Shown here in pieces: positions 36,186-47,837 of a DNA stretch of 64,000 nt. Position 1 is the stretch's first letter. Every line of letters starts with the position of its first letter. The stretch comes from Thermothielavioides terrestris NRRL 8126. Taxonomy: Eukaryota > Ascomycota > Sordariomycetes > Sordariales > Chaetomiaceae. The stretch covers positions 1,178,001-1,242,000 of the forward strand of contig NC_016462.1 of assembly GCF_000226115.1 (NCBI RefSeq). Direction: 5' to 3'. The notes below the pieces were generated by a model. The model worked only from the letters and a program-made list of their open reading frames with translations, was not told the DNA's origin and did no database searches. The position numbers were made by a program, and so were the translations under genes.

Positions 36186-37166
36186 CTAGTCATAGGACTG
36201 CGAAGGGGAAGAGTCAGTTTCTCGAATCACTGCCTTTCTCACTTCCTCCTGGCTCAAAACGAAGCTACACCAATCTCATACACATTGGATGGCCCGACCA
36301 TGAACTCAGCAGTAAAGAGACCGCGCAACTTCGCCTGTCAACCTCGAAGCTGTGGTTTAATCCGATGATCCAGCCAACCCGATTTCCAAGGGTTAGGGTT
36401 AACCCCTGAACGGGGTCAACAACAGGGTCAACACGCAAGGCAATCAATCCGCCGGGCACGGCCGACATATGAGAGAACTACGAATTCCCACACGATTTTC
36501 CAGAAACCCCATGTTGCTGTTGGTATAATATGGAAATATTGGTTTATCATGAAATTTGATGAGAGCGTCATTACACGGTTTGATGGCCATTGTAGCACTG
36601 TGTCACCGACAACACCACCGACTATCTCTTAGGGCGTTTTGCGCCTTGCCTTTCGACACCAGAAAACGGAGATCAGAGAGAAAATCAAAACAAAATCACG
36701 CAATCTTGGTGAGGAGATAGCTCAAAGATGGCTCTGGGTGGCTGACCGTCTGGACAACCTCTGCGAGGAGTCACCTGCAGGGCTGTTTTTGTGTTGAAGG
36801 TTCATCTTAACATCAGATTGGATACTTTCCACACTTCTTCGTGCTTTCTCACTTACACAGAAGAGGATGTGGCCGAATTCCCACGCATTGGCTGATCATG
36901 CGGCTGCTGTTGATGGAACGTGGCCGGAAGGTGCCCGATGTCACCCGGGCGAGCGCCGGTGACCCCTCCCGGGCAACGGAGCAGCTCGGCCTGCGGCTCT
37001 AGCGGAGGGGCTCGACTCGGCAGGTACAACCAGGCGCACACACCCAGGCACCGCCGACATCTCTGTTAGCTGCTCTTTCCCAAAACCGATTTCTCTTGTT
37101 TGGCACCTCGCAACACAAAACGGAGGAGCCGTCGTCGACTTCCTGGAGAAAGACGCTGCTACAATA
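36186..37166. other. Intergenic, no gene recognised
   Basis: Roughly 1 kb between two plus-strand genes. A short GGTTAGGGTTAACCC palindrome occurs near 36389, too short to be telomeric. Nothing else stands out. Confidence 0.5.
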
Positions 37167-38660
37167 ATGGGTTCGCGATTTCCCGACGTCGGTTTTCCCA
37201 TTAGGGTCTCTCAAACACAGAAGCAGCACATCTCTCCGGCCGATGACCTCCACCGGTACTGGAGGAGCCAAGCAGAGGAAGGCTACCTTGAGCGCTACTG
37301 GCCCGACGACCTCGGCCACGATGCTTGGATCAACACCATTCGCCGGCTCCTTCTCGAACCATTTCCCGAGTTCGCCGACGCCGAGATCAAATACTTTGCC
37401 AATGGCACCTTCAACCGCCTCTACAGCATCACCCATGCCGGCTGGAACAAATCGTACCTCTTCCGCGTGTCGATCCCCGTCGAGCCCTTCTTCAAGACTG
37501 AGAGCGAGATCGCGACGATGGAATACGTCCGGCGACACACGTCTATGCCCGTCCCCCGGGTGATTGCTTTCTCCTCGAGCGACGACAACGAGCTGGGATA
37601 CGAATGGATCCTGATGGAGATGATGCCGGGCGAGCCGCTTCGCAAGGTCTGGAATACGATGCCCGAGCCCGCGAGGGTCGAGTTCTTCGCAGAGCTGGCG
37701 GGCCACGTCAAGCAGCTGGCTGCCCTGCGCTTCAGCGCGTTCGGCAACATCTATTTCGCAGACGTCGCCGATCAGGTTCTGTCGATCCCACTTCCCCAGC
37801 GAGCCCAGCCCGACGCTGGCGTGGACGACGGCGCAGACAAAGACATTGGTCCCGGCGGAGCGTTCGTGCTCGGCCGCATCGTGTCGCAGGATTTCTTCTT
37901 CGACAAGCGCGTCTACTACCCCGGCTCCCGCGGGCCCTTCCAGACCACCCGTGAGCTGGTCGACGCTCGCGTCGCCCTCCTCGGCAAACGAATCAGCGAC
38001 CTCTCGCCCACCGAGGGTCAAGCCTGGTACTGCGAGAACGACCGCGAGCTGGCACGCCACCGGGACCGCGTCTACGAGCTCTTCGACCAGCTGAAGGCCC
38101 TGGTGCCGCAGCTCGTCCCGCCGGACAACGGACCTGAGGACGTGGGCATGCTCTGGCACGACGACCTGTCGGAGCACAACCTCCTGGTCGACCCGGCCAC
38201 ATTCAAGCTCACCGCCGTCGTCGACTGGGAATCGGTCAGCGTGGTGCCGGCGTACGAGACGCACGACGCCGTGCCCGCGTTCCTCTCGGACCGCGACTGG
38301 CGGCCGACGCCGCTGACGCTGCTCGCGCGCGGCGTGCCGCCCAACGACGAGGCCATCGCGGCCGACAAGCGGCGGCGCGCCGCCGAGCTGGGCCCCGCCC
38401 GCCGCGCGTACTTCGGGGCCCTCGGCCCGCTCTACGACGACGCCGCGCCCGAGACAAGGCTGCGCGTCCGCGCCAAGCAGGGCCTGGCCAAGCAGCTGGA
38501 GATTGCCAGCTTCCAGCACCGGCCGTGGTGGACGGCTGCGTGGCTTGCCGAGAACGGGTTCGACACCAACAGCTGCGGCAGTTGCAGGGTTGATGGGTGC
38601 TTGCGGCAGGGAGAGGAGGACGCTGATGCGGCGGCTGAGCCGGAATGCGCGAGGGCTTAG
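37167..38660 (+). CDS. APH-type phosphotransferase family protein
   Basis: A single exon encodes 497 aa. N-lobe: FANGTFNRLYSITHAGW and a conserved SIPVEPFFKTESEIATMEYVR block. Hinge: YEWILMEMMPGEPL. Catalytic loop: WHDDLSEHNLLV (H-x-D-L-x3-N intact). Metal site: VVDWESVSVVPAYE. All catalytic residues of the aminoglycoside phosphotransferase fold are present, so it is probably an active small-molecule or protein kinase. Fungal genomes carry many such paralogues and the substrate is unknown. The C terminus is Cys/Glu-rich. A long antisense frame across this gene is an artefact of GC-biased codons. Confidence 0.88.
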   Translation: MGSRFPDVGFPIRVSQTQKQHISPADDLHRYWRSQAEEGYLERYWPDDLGHDAWINTIRRLLLEPFPEFADAEIKYFANGTFNRLYSITHAGWNKSYLFRVSIPVEPFFKTESEIATMEYVRRHTSMPVPRVIAFSSSDDNELGYEWILMEMMPGEPLRKVWNTMPEPARVEFFAELAGHVKQLAALRFSAFGNIYFADVADQVLSIPLPQRAQPDAGVDDGADKDIGPGGAFVLGRIVSQDFFFDKRVYYPGSRGPFQTTRELVDARVALLGKRISDLSPTEGQAWYCENDRELARHRDRVYELFDQLKALVPQLVPPDNGPEDVGMLWHDDLSEHNLLVDPATFKLTAVVDWESVSVVPAYETHDAVPAFLSDRDWRPTPLTLLARGVPPNDEAIAADKRRRAAELGPARRAYFGALGPLYDDAAPETRLRVRAKQGLAKQLEIASFQHRPWWTAAWLAENGFDTNSCGSCRVDGCLRQGEEDADAAAEPECARA

Positions 38661-39634
38661 GTTTTATGAACAAGTTCCCAACGGGGAACTGGCATGAGGC
38701 GTTTTGGTTTTTGGACGCGTGGTATTCCCCGGTTGTCTGGCGCACCGGAGGGCGGATTCGGGTCTGGGGAGCCGCGGGCAGTCATAGAGCTCGATGCTGG
38801 CAATCGGCAATCTCAATTTCACGTTGCCTTCTCCCTTTGTGATTTTGATCAAGTCTAAGCTCCAACTTTTCTGCTGTTCCCACCCTTTGAAAGGGCCGAC
38901 TTTCCCCCTTGCCGTATTGATCAGCAAGTCAATCTTAGCAGATTAGAGGGTGACGCAAGGGAGACCAGTCTACAAGAGACGGACCGTAAAAGCTTTCCAA
39001 GCCAACCTGGAATCTCAAGCATATCTCCGGTTAGTAAACCTTAACTCAGTTGGTGGAAACCGAGCAAATGAGCAGTTGCGCCTCCATCCCCTTCACTCCC
39101 CCAACTCGCGCACTCACTCCGCAGGCAGGGATCTCGCCCACAGGAACAATATCTGGCCGGCACAAATCATTAGATTACCGAGAACATACTATCTAGGTAC
39201 CCAGGCTATATCCCATCTCCTCCACCACCGCTCGAGTGCAGCGAGTAGCGTAAGTGTGCGCTTTTCATTTTGTTCTGAATGAGCGTGGTTGGTCATTGTC
39301 ACCCAGGCCTGAGGGAAAGACAAGACCAGAGAGCGAGCGAGAGAGCGCGAGAGCGAGAGCAAGAAAGAAACCGATGAAACGTCATGCGCCACCGCCCCCC
39401 AGCCCCATCTCAAGAGTCCCGTCCGTTGAGTCTGCGCCCTCCGCGTCCCAGCGAGACAAGGGATGATCGATCGGTGGGTGGCATAACAGGGTCTCTTGTG
39501 CGTGCCCCAACCCCCCAGGCGGGCCCCCTTCGGAGATGTTGTGGGCGCCGCCTTGTTTTCGTCCCCGTTGCCGCCCAGGGAGAAAAGAGGGGGTCGTTGG
39601 TGGTGATGCGGGCTGGGTGGCCAGGGTTGGCCGC
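38661..39634. other. Convergent intergenic region with GA-rich run
   Basis: Lies between the kinase-like gene and the hydrophobin gene (3' ends face each other). A purine-rich GAGCGA-type simple repeat occurs at about 39328-39370. No gene recognised. Confidence 0.5.
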
Positions 39635-39983
39635 TTACTGCACCTTGGTGCAGCCGAGGGCCTCGACGTTGACGAGACCGCCCTGGGAGGTGGTGCCGGT
39701 GCTTTGGTTAGTCGACAGGTCTTGCGGCGAAGGCGGCAAGAAGGTATGCGCGAAAAGCAAAGCTCACCTGGGGCGCATCGGTCTCGCAGCAGTAGGCGCT
39801 GCCGCTGCAGGTCTCGCCGACGAGTTGGAGGACGCAGTTGGCCACGCCGGTGCAGCAGGTGTTGGCCGTCTCGCTGGAGTAGTAGTTGTTGTCGGCCACG
39901 CGGGGGGCGACGGTCCCGGCGGAGGGGAGGGCGGCGGCGGTCATGGCGACGGCCAGGACGGTGAAGATGCTGGTGAACTGCAT
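39635..39983 (-). CDS. Short class I hydrophobin-like secreted protein, seven cysteines
   Basis: Minus strand, two exons (39768-39983, 39635-39682) encode 87 aa. A signal peptide (MQFTSIFTVLAVAMTAAALP) is followed by a cysteine block CC-x5-C-x8-C-x5-CC-x16-C ending GGLVNVEALGCTKVQ. The C-x8-C-x5-CC spacing and GLVN-x-C ending match class I hydrophobins. Two things are odd: the usual single first cysteine is absent, and the long Cys3-Cys4 loop of class I proteins is reduced to five residues (TGVAN). The intron end was set at the CCCAG acceptor, which keeps the frame and restores the final cysteine. Hydrophobins coat aerial hyphae and spores and assemble at air-water interfaces. Confidence 0.8.
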
Positions 39984-42134
39984 TTTGGTGGTTGGGGGGA
40001 GTAATGCTTTGAGAAGCTGAAGGATTGTAGTTCTAGTTTGGTAGAGGGCGTGTTGAACGGGAACTGCTGCTCGATGCTGGAGAAGAGTTGGGGGTTCGAC
40101 AGAGGGAGAAGGAAGCTCCTTATAAGGATATTTGCGGCTCGTGTGTATGCCCTTCTCAGCGAGAACTGCTCGCCCTTGTCATGGAGATCATCGATCATCG
40201 GCCTCAGCCTGTCGCCCTAGCCCGGCTCAGTACGCCGCTCGGTCCTCCGTAGATTTCTTCCTCACGGCGCTGCTGGGCATCACCCTTTCCTTTTCCGGCC
40301 CCAGGGCAGTGAGGTTGTGAAACAGCTCAGGACTGTTCCAGAGTCCCTCCGTCCGAGACGTTGCCGAGGAGATTGGCCAGGCCGTGGGCCGTAAATTGGG
40401 TGAAACTTCCGGATCACGATCACAACCTCTACAACGCCGGCATCTACAGGCGCCTGTTTCGGGCCATTTACAAAATCAAGACAGAAGAAAAGCCGGACAG
40501 GAACGGACCGGTGTGGCAATCCACGAGCAGCGGACATGGTGAGAACTAGCGCATGATTACCGTATCAAACCAAAACTCGAGAAATAGCACCTAGGTTCAA
40601 ACGATGCCTCCCTTCGGTAGAGACGACTGAATGGCTCTGCTCTGTGCCATTACACGGTGGCGACGTGCGGTCAATGCCGTAGCGAGCGCTGACAGAGCCT
40701 TACCTGCAAATCTGCCGTAGACCGCGGGACCTCGCAGGTTAAAGAAACTGGCGCTGTCTCTTTAGGTCGGCGACCAGCCGGCTGCCAAATTCATCCGGTG
40801 GCTGGCGCTGTCACACCTCGCACTGCATCTGGTAAGCTGCTGGCTTCCGAGCGGCTGCATGAGACTCTGAATACAGTCGGCCTGTTACCACCACACAGTA
40901 ACCCTCAACTCTGTCAAGGATTCAGAGTGGTTGTTGACGCACTTCGCTTTCAACCTAAGGCCTGATGTCGTGGAATGCCGGTCTCACTGTGACTCCCCTC
41001 GCACGACAGGTGCTGTGCTGTGCAAGTTGCCGCTGTAAAATGCACGTGGAGGAAGTATACGCATTGGTCGTCTCGTTGACGGCCCTCTCTCGAAGGAACA
41101 GATGGGGCGAATGTTTCGCGTGTCAGACTCCGTTGTCATCGTTCATGAACATGCTATACCGGGTCTCGTGTAAACACGGAATATCTGCCGCGGCTGGCGG
41201 CTGCTTGAACATCTGTCCGAAACTGGCGCCTGCAGTGTCTAAGGACTTACTTGAGCAAGATGACAACCCCGGAGTCTATCAACCCCATCGCAACATCCGA
41301 AGCCTCCATGTTGTCACCTCTCAGGGCTGGCACAACGCAGCGACAGGGTCAGCATTCTCCGAAGTCCGCCCGTCAACGCCGCGGCGCCTGGGCCCTCGGA
41401 CGTGCGCCGATCACTCCAAGGTGGAAGTGGAATGACCACTCGATGTAATCACCTAGACTTGGATCCAACCATGTTTCAGCCAGGAAAAACTCAATCAAGC
41501 GAAACCACGATCGATCTGCTGACAACTCGAGACACGGTGTCGGTCGATTCGTGTCAGGGCGAAGAGAGCAACCGAGATCTCGCCGCGCCATCACTCACCC
41601 GCGAACATCCCCCCGCCGTGCCAACCCGAAGTGGCGTCTGAGAAAGCCGAACGTGGCCACGAGAACAAACCAGAACCCTCCCGCCCTGGCTAAACATGGC
41701 AGTGCCACCAGCCTGCCCGCACGGGAGCCAAGACTCCGTTCCGAGACGGCGGGGCGGGGCGATCCAAACTCAGGTACCCGACCTCGTTACTTCTGGTGAA
41801 GCGCCGACTGTCTCACCTCGCCGGGAGAAGCCGCGCTTGCCACTGCCGCTCAACTGGCTGGAAACCGCGACTTGAAGCGCAAACGCGGCGGAGCATGTCC
41901 TCCGCTCACCCCGCCTCGCGAACAACAATTCTGTGTCTCTCTCGGGCCATTCTCCCTTTCCTTGCACTTTACAGTACCTTCGGCAGTCCTTTGTTCCGCA
42001 GACAGTGAGTGCCTGTGCAGTCATGTAGCGCTGGCGATCGCCGTTCCGGAGTGGAGCAGCCCCACTGAGCGTGGGCACCAGTGGGGTAATCTTAAGGAGA
42101 ACTCCCGCAATAGCGCAAAAACAAAGAGGTCTAG
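39984..42134. other. Long intergenic region, no protein gene recognised
   Basis: About 2.1 kb between the hydrophobin start and tRNA-Gln. The left part is hydrophobin promoter. Frames up to about 156 codons exist (for example 40965-41435) but lack motifs, splice structure or plausible composition. No repeats of note. Confidence 0.5.
40119..40128 (-). promoter_or_regulatory. TATA-like box of the hydrophobin gene
   Basis: CCTTATAAGG lies about 136 bp upstream of the hydrophobin start codon, with a pyrimidine-rich leader between. A strong TATA box fits a highly induced surface-protein gene. Confidence 0.4.
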
Positions 42135-42219
42135 GGTTCTATAGTGTAGCGGTTATCACTCCGGATTCTGAGTCCATCAGAACATTCCGGCAACCCCGGT
42201 TCGAGTCCGGGTAGGACCT
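42135..42219 (+). tRNA. tRNA-Gln(CUG) with 13-nt intron
   Basis: Acceptor stem GGTTCTA pairs with TAGGACC; T-arm CCCCGGTTCGAGTCCGGG is canonical. Anticodon stem CCGGA/TCCGG encloses loop TT-CTG-A, anticodon CUG at 42168-42170. A 13-nt intron (42172-42184) follows position 37 and contains TCAGAA, which is complementary to the anticodon loop TTCTGA, as is usual for eukaryotic pre-tRNA. A TTTT terminator lies a few bases downstream. Confidence 0.93.
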
Positions 42220-42323
42220 TCTCTTTTGAACCAGTTCTGCAACATCACAGGTTGCGCATCCCATTATTTTCGATTGCTTGAGCGACCGAGGGGCAATGTT
42301 TTTTGCACGCTTGATCATTTCAA

Positions 42324-43226
42324 TCAGTTTCCCTGGGACATAATGTACTTCACATTCATCTCTGACACCCCCGTCATGACGCGTCCGCCCGTGACTTCGC
42401 CGGGCTCACGCCTATCGCCCGGGTACTGGCAAACCATCTCCAACAGGTTCCCTCCCGCATCGGCGGCATCGCCGCCAGATGCATCCTCCCCAGGCTTCAT
42501 AACAAACAGCTCCTTGTAACCCGTGGGCGTGAAACCAAGTCTCTGGAATGTCCTCCTCCCCGCAGTGGTCGCTGTGAGCGCTGCATCGACGGTCATACCC
42601 CCAAGCATTAGCACAGCTCCACTACACTCCGGTTCTGCACCCGTCCCCCGAAAGCACATACCTGACAAGCCAACCACCTTCCACCCGGGCCGGCGCCCTC
42701 GCGCCCGCCTCACCACCTCCTCCAGCGCGACCTCCGAAAAGCGCCTTCCCTCTGCTCCCACCCCCGCAAGCCCAGGCTCAACCGGACCCTGCCCGGCGCC
42801 AAACCGCTCAATATGATAGACATGCAACCCCACCTCCACCTCCTCCTCCTTCACCTGCTCTTCGTCCTCACCGCACCCCTCCCCCCGGGCACAGGGAAAC
42901 ATCCTGCCGGGATCAATCTCCGACTCCTTGAGCCGCCCGTCCAGCAGAGCCAGCCAGTATGTTCTCCGGAGCGGGAGGGCGATGACCACTCCAACGGCGG
43001 CGGTGTCGGCGGTGTCGGCGGCGGCGGCGTCGTCTCGGGACTTGGAGACGAAGCTGATGGACAGGTCCGGCGCCGCGTCGACCCAGGCGCGCAGGCGCGC
43101 GTAGGGCAGCGCGGCCGGGTACATGGTCTGGTCGGAGGCGTAGACGGCGCGCAGGAGCGGCTCTGAGATGGGGGCTGGTGAGAGCGCGGCGGGTGGTGGT
43201 GGTGGTGATGGCGGTGGCGGTTCCAT
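42324..43226 (-). CDS. GNAT-family N-acetyltransferase
   Basis: Minus strand, exons 42662-43226 and 42324-42580, 273 aa. The 81-bp intron is in frame, so the unspliced frame also stays open (300 aa), but splicing restores VVGLSALTATTAGRRTFQRLGF, the family's acetyl-CoA-binding and C-terminal block. N-terminal landmarks are VYASDQTMYPAALPYARLRAW. The C terminus has GFTPTGYKELFVMKPGE. A Pro-rich start precedes the domain. The acetylated substrate is unknown. Donor GTATGT and acceptor GATGCAG are good. Confidence 0.8.
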   Translation of the reverse strand: MEPPPPSPPPPPAALSPAPISEPLLRAVYASDQTMYPAALPYARLRAWVDAAPDLSISFVSKSRDDAAAADTADTAAVGVVIALPLRRTYWLALLDGRLKESEIDPGRMFPCARGEGCGEDEEQVKEEEVEVGLHVYHIERFGAGQGPVEPGLAGVGAEGRRFSEVALEEVVRRARGRRPGWKVVGLSGMCFRGTGAEPECSGAVLMLGGMTVDAALTATTAGRRTFQRLGFTPTGYKELFVMKPGEDASGGDAADAGGNLLEMVCQYPGDRREPGEVTGGRVMTGVSEMNVKYIMSQGN

Positions 43227-44414
<1,188 letters not shown>

Positions 44415-46045
44415 CTACACCATCAGACCGCCAAACTCCAACTTCCACTCCCTTCCAGTCCTACCCACAAGGCCCGAACTCAAACCTCCACCCCTCCATG
44501 GCATCCCTCCCGGTCGGCAACTCCCCTTCCCACTGCCGTCCCATCCCCTCACCACCACCTCCTCCTCCATCACCACCAAAAAAATCAACCCACCCCCCGC
44601 CCGCGGCCTTATCATCAGCGTCACCGGCGCGGCGACGACGCGCCCCCTCCCGAGCGCGACGACCAGCAGCACGACCATGCGCTCGCCGAACCGGGTGCCG
44701 CCGCCGGCCGGACAGCGGTGCGGGCCCGTCGAGAAGGGCACGTAGCACCGCCGCTGCAGGGGCGTGAGCGCGCCGGCGTCGAAGCGCGACGGGCGGAAGG
44801 CGAGTGCGTCGTCGTCACCGTGGGTGAACGGGTTGGGGAGGAATAAGGGGGATGGGCTCCAGATCTGCGGGTGCCGGTGCAGGGCTGAGATGTCCGCTGC
44901 GAGCGTGCGGGGCGTGTTGGTGGTGGTGAGGCCCGGCGGGGAGGGGGTGGCGGAGGGGAGGGAGGCGGCGCGGTAGAGGTGTTTGTTGGAGGGGAAGAGG
45001 CGGAGGCCTTCCTGTGGTTGTTGTTGTGGTAGTGGTTTAGTATGATCATTCGGGGTTCTCCGTAACGGTTTGGGGCGGCGGGAAGTGTGGGTGTTTTTTT
45101 ACCTTGGCTAGCTTGAGGGCTTCGCCCTCGCGGGCTGGGTCGCCCAGACAGGCGGGCACGTCGGCTGTTCTCTGCACGGCGTCGTGGTACGCCGCGGGCT
45201 GGCGGTGGTATGCCGAGACGAAGGTCAGCAGGACCACGCGCCACAGCGTCTCGTACTGCGGCATCAGGATGCTGAGGACTTCGGCGGGTGTCAGGAGGGC
45301 GTCCTGATCCTTTTCCGTGAACTCGTCCTTGAACGGAGACCTGATGGACAGGGAAGCGATGGCCGAGTTGAGCCGCTCCGAGGGGACCACCTCGTCGGGG
45401 TGACACTGCCCAACAAACGTTAGCTGCTTCTTCTCTGGTAGGGGAACCGTTGGAGCAGAGAAGCAGAAGCTGTCTGCAAGCAATACAAAGAGCCACCTGA
45501 TGGCGTAGCCGCCGAACAGGAGCCCGGACTTGACCTACTTTAGACTCTAGCCACTGATTATTGATTTCCTCTGTGATGGTGACTAGGGTGGCGCGTGGGA
45601 CGGCTGCCGGGTCGATGTTAAAGCTGTCCAACAGCACGACTGCGAGGACCATGCATCGGACGGACTCGGCCAGGGGCAGGCTGCTCTGGCCCTTCTCTGC
45701 CGCAGTTGCCAGTTCCCTCTGAATGAAAGCTTCGGCGGTGCTGTACAGGGCCAGCCAGCTCCGGTCTTTTCTGTCCACCAGCCTAGACGCCCGCGAGCGA
45801 AAGGCCTGGTGTGTCGAGCGGGACTCGGTGGTCAGCGAGTTTTCGATGCCGAACGCCGCCTTGAGCCGGCGGTTCTCCGCGGCCCGCAGACGCAGCCGGT
45901 CTTCCATGCTGGTGCTGCCTGCGTAGCGGAAGCTGGCCACGTCTAACTGCTGGCGGACCCATGACTCTAGGCGCCACGCCCGCCATTTCTGGTAGAGAAG
46001 GGGGATGGCTGCGATGCACACGGCGATGGCTAACAACAACAGCAT
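44415..46045 (-). CDS. Cytochrome P450 monooxygenase
   Basis: Minus strand, exons 45539-46045, 45103-45423 and 44415-45011, 474 aa. The N terminus is a membrane anchor (MLLLLAIAVCIAAIPLLYQKW) for the ER. Helix C/E region: LVTITEEINNQWLESK. K helix: KLAKEGLRLFP with the E-x-x-R pair. Heme loop: YVPFSTGPHRCPA with the axial Cys. The PERF-like segment LAFRPSRFD precedes it. The canonical helix-I threonine motif (A/G-G-x-D/E-T) is not evident: LSILMPQYETLWRVV occupies that place and keeps only the ET. Clan and substrate are unknown. The first intron acceptor (AAGCAG at 45424) is the least certain. No other biosynthetic genes adjoin, so a secondary-metabolite cluster is not supported. Confidence 0.85.
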
Positions 46046-47837
46046 TGCGTCGACGAGGACAGGTTGAAATATTCAGGTGGCAGATCGTATCGTGACGACT
46101 TGATATTCGAGCGGCCAGATGAAGGCCAGCACCATTGCTGTGACCTGCTTTCATATACCCATCCTGGTGCAGCATCCAGCCTTGTCCTGTGGGCTCTCCA
46201 TCGGCAGGTCAAGTGAGGCCTACAGCGCTGGCCCGATGCCCCCGGCACCCAACGGCGGCTCTTTGCAGGCCACGTTGCCTCTCGAATTCGCTGGCCGCTC
46301 TTGATGGGCGGATAACATTCCGTTTGCGGTTTCGAAGCCTCCCACCCAGCCGGCCAAAGGGGGTCGACGCATTTAGGGGCAGTGCTGCGTAGTTCAGCAC
46401 CTGCCTGGTCTGCCGTGTCAGTGCTCGGGGGCGTACTCCTGGCGTAGCACAAAAAAACAGGCATCAAGCCACTCCGCGTTGGTGCCCGAGTCCCAAACAT
46501 GGCAGCGAATCGTGTCCATACGCACCAAACGCAGTAAACGGGCAAAGCAAGGGTTGCCACTGGCTCCTTGAATTGATGCCTTGGGATGCTGCAGCATCGG
46601 CCGGGAGGCTGTCCTGCGAGTCTCCCGTCGCGATGTCAACCCCAATCCAACCGGGCAGCACCAGGCATTGCGTCAACAACTGGAGGTACCGGATTGGAAG
46701 ATGCGGATATTGAACACAACAAACGGCCAGAGTGATGCCAACGATAAGTTCCCGATTATGACAAACAAACGATTCTTCAACAGCGACTCCAGAGTTCCAA
46801 TAAGGCCCCCGAGGCCGGTCCAAGCACGGTTTGGACACGGGTAAAGACGGTGTGTGGGTAGGTAGCTTAGATAACTATCAGACCCTGTATCCATGCTCCT
46901 ACAATAACCTCCTAGCCAAACCCTCGTTTTGCGGTTTTATTGTTGCTGATTGAATGGCACAAGCCTGTGGCTCGCCCGTTTGTGCTTGTTTTGAGACCAT
47001 CATGATAGGATGGAATTAGACTACCAACGCTGTCACGCCGCACACTCTTGCAGTTGGCTATCAAATCGTTGGAACATGCGGACTGGCGCTAGGAGTGAGG
47101 TTCATGAATGACGAATCTGCCAGAAGCGGTTCTAGTTAGAGCTGGACTGTTCTTCATATAGCCTGTTCTCCTTCCCTTCTCGCTGGGCCTGCCCCTGGGG
47201 GACTACCAACCGTACTACCTGGCTTCCGGCCGCTGTCACCAGTGGCTAGGTAGTCAGCATCGAGTCAAGTTCAGTACAACGGAAGGCTGTGTAAAATGTA
47301 CGCCTCGCCATCGTGTTATCAAGCCCGTTACGCCTCAGCGCTGACGGGAGACGGTTTGGTGAAGTTTTGACAGCCACAATCTCATCCTCAGTAAATGGTA
47401 ATCATTGACTTTGAGGCAGTGGAGTAAAATAACTCCGAACACTGGTCATCTGCTTGTAGACTAATGTATCTGGAACTTGGATAAGGTAGCCTATTGTGCA
47501 ACCGTGACGACATGGTACCTCAGTCTTGGTTCATAACAGCTGTCGCAAGCGTGATGTGGATGCCCTCCCACGTATCATCGAATCTGTAAATTCCCACACT
47601 TGCGTGGTCCTTTCTATGCTACACGGGACCATTTGGACCCCAGGGGTGACTACATTATCAGTTGTCATTGTCTGGCTACATTATCAGTTGTCATTGCCAT
47701 GGCCAACCAGATCCGTCTCGCAATCAGACGAACAGTCAGACGGCTGGCCGACAAGTTCCGTCCTGCAATTCGGAACCGGGCTCGCTTCGATTCGAAAAGC
47801 AAAGCTGGCACCAAGAGGAACACCGGTGTTTATCCGT
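46046..47837. other. Divergent intergenic region, P450 / RBR ligase
   Basis: About 1.8 kb. Contains a 21-bp direct repeat at 47650-47670 and 47676-47696 (core ACATTATCAGTTGTCATTG). A frame with ATG at 47699 (MANQIRLAIRRTVRRLADK) runs 75 codons in another frame than the ligase and may be leader sequence. No other gene recognised. Confidence 0.5.

Noticed and set aside
36389..36405. GGTTAGGGTTAACCC, telomere-like
   Set aside because: Only about two repeat units and palindromic; far too short to indicate an interstitial telomere.
36999..38519. 506-codon open frame on the minus strand
   Set aside because: Entirely antisense to the intact APH-type gene, whose motifs are on the plus strand; a GC-rich third-position artefact.
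39328..39371. GAGCGA-rich run as CRISPR-like or regulatory array
   Set aside because: It is an irregular purine simple repeat without constant spacers.
39708..39767. Direct read-through of the hydrophobin exon (VSFAFRAYLLAAF)
   Set aside because: This follows a GTGAGC donor; splicing to 39682 restores the conserved GLVN-x-C ending, so the read-through is intronic.
40965..41435. 156-codon frame with several cysteines
   Set aside because: Cys spacing does not match a zinc-binding family and no splice or start support exists.
44415..46045. Secondary-metabolite cluster around the P450
   Set aside because: No PKS, NRPS, terpene synthase or tailoring neighbours within the window; neighbours are GNAT and RBR genes.
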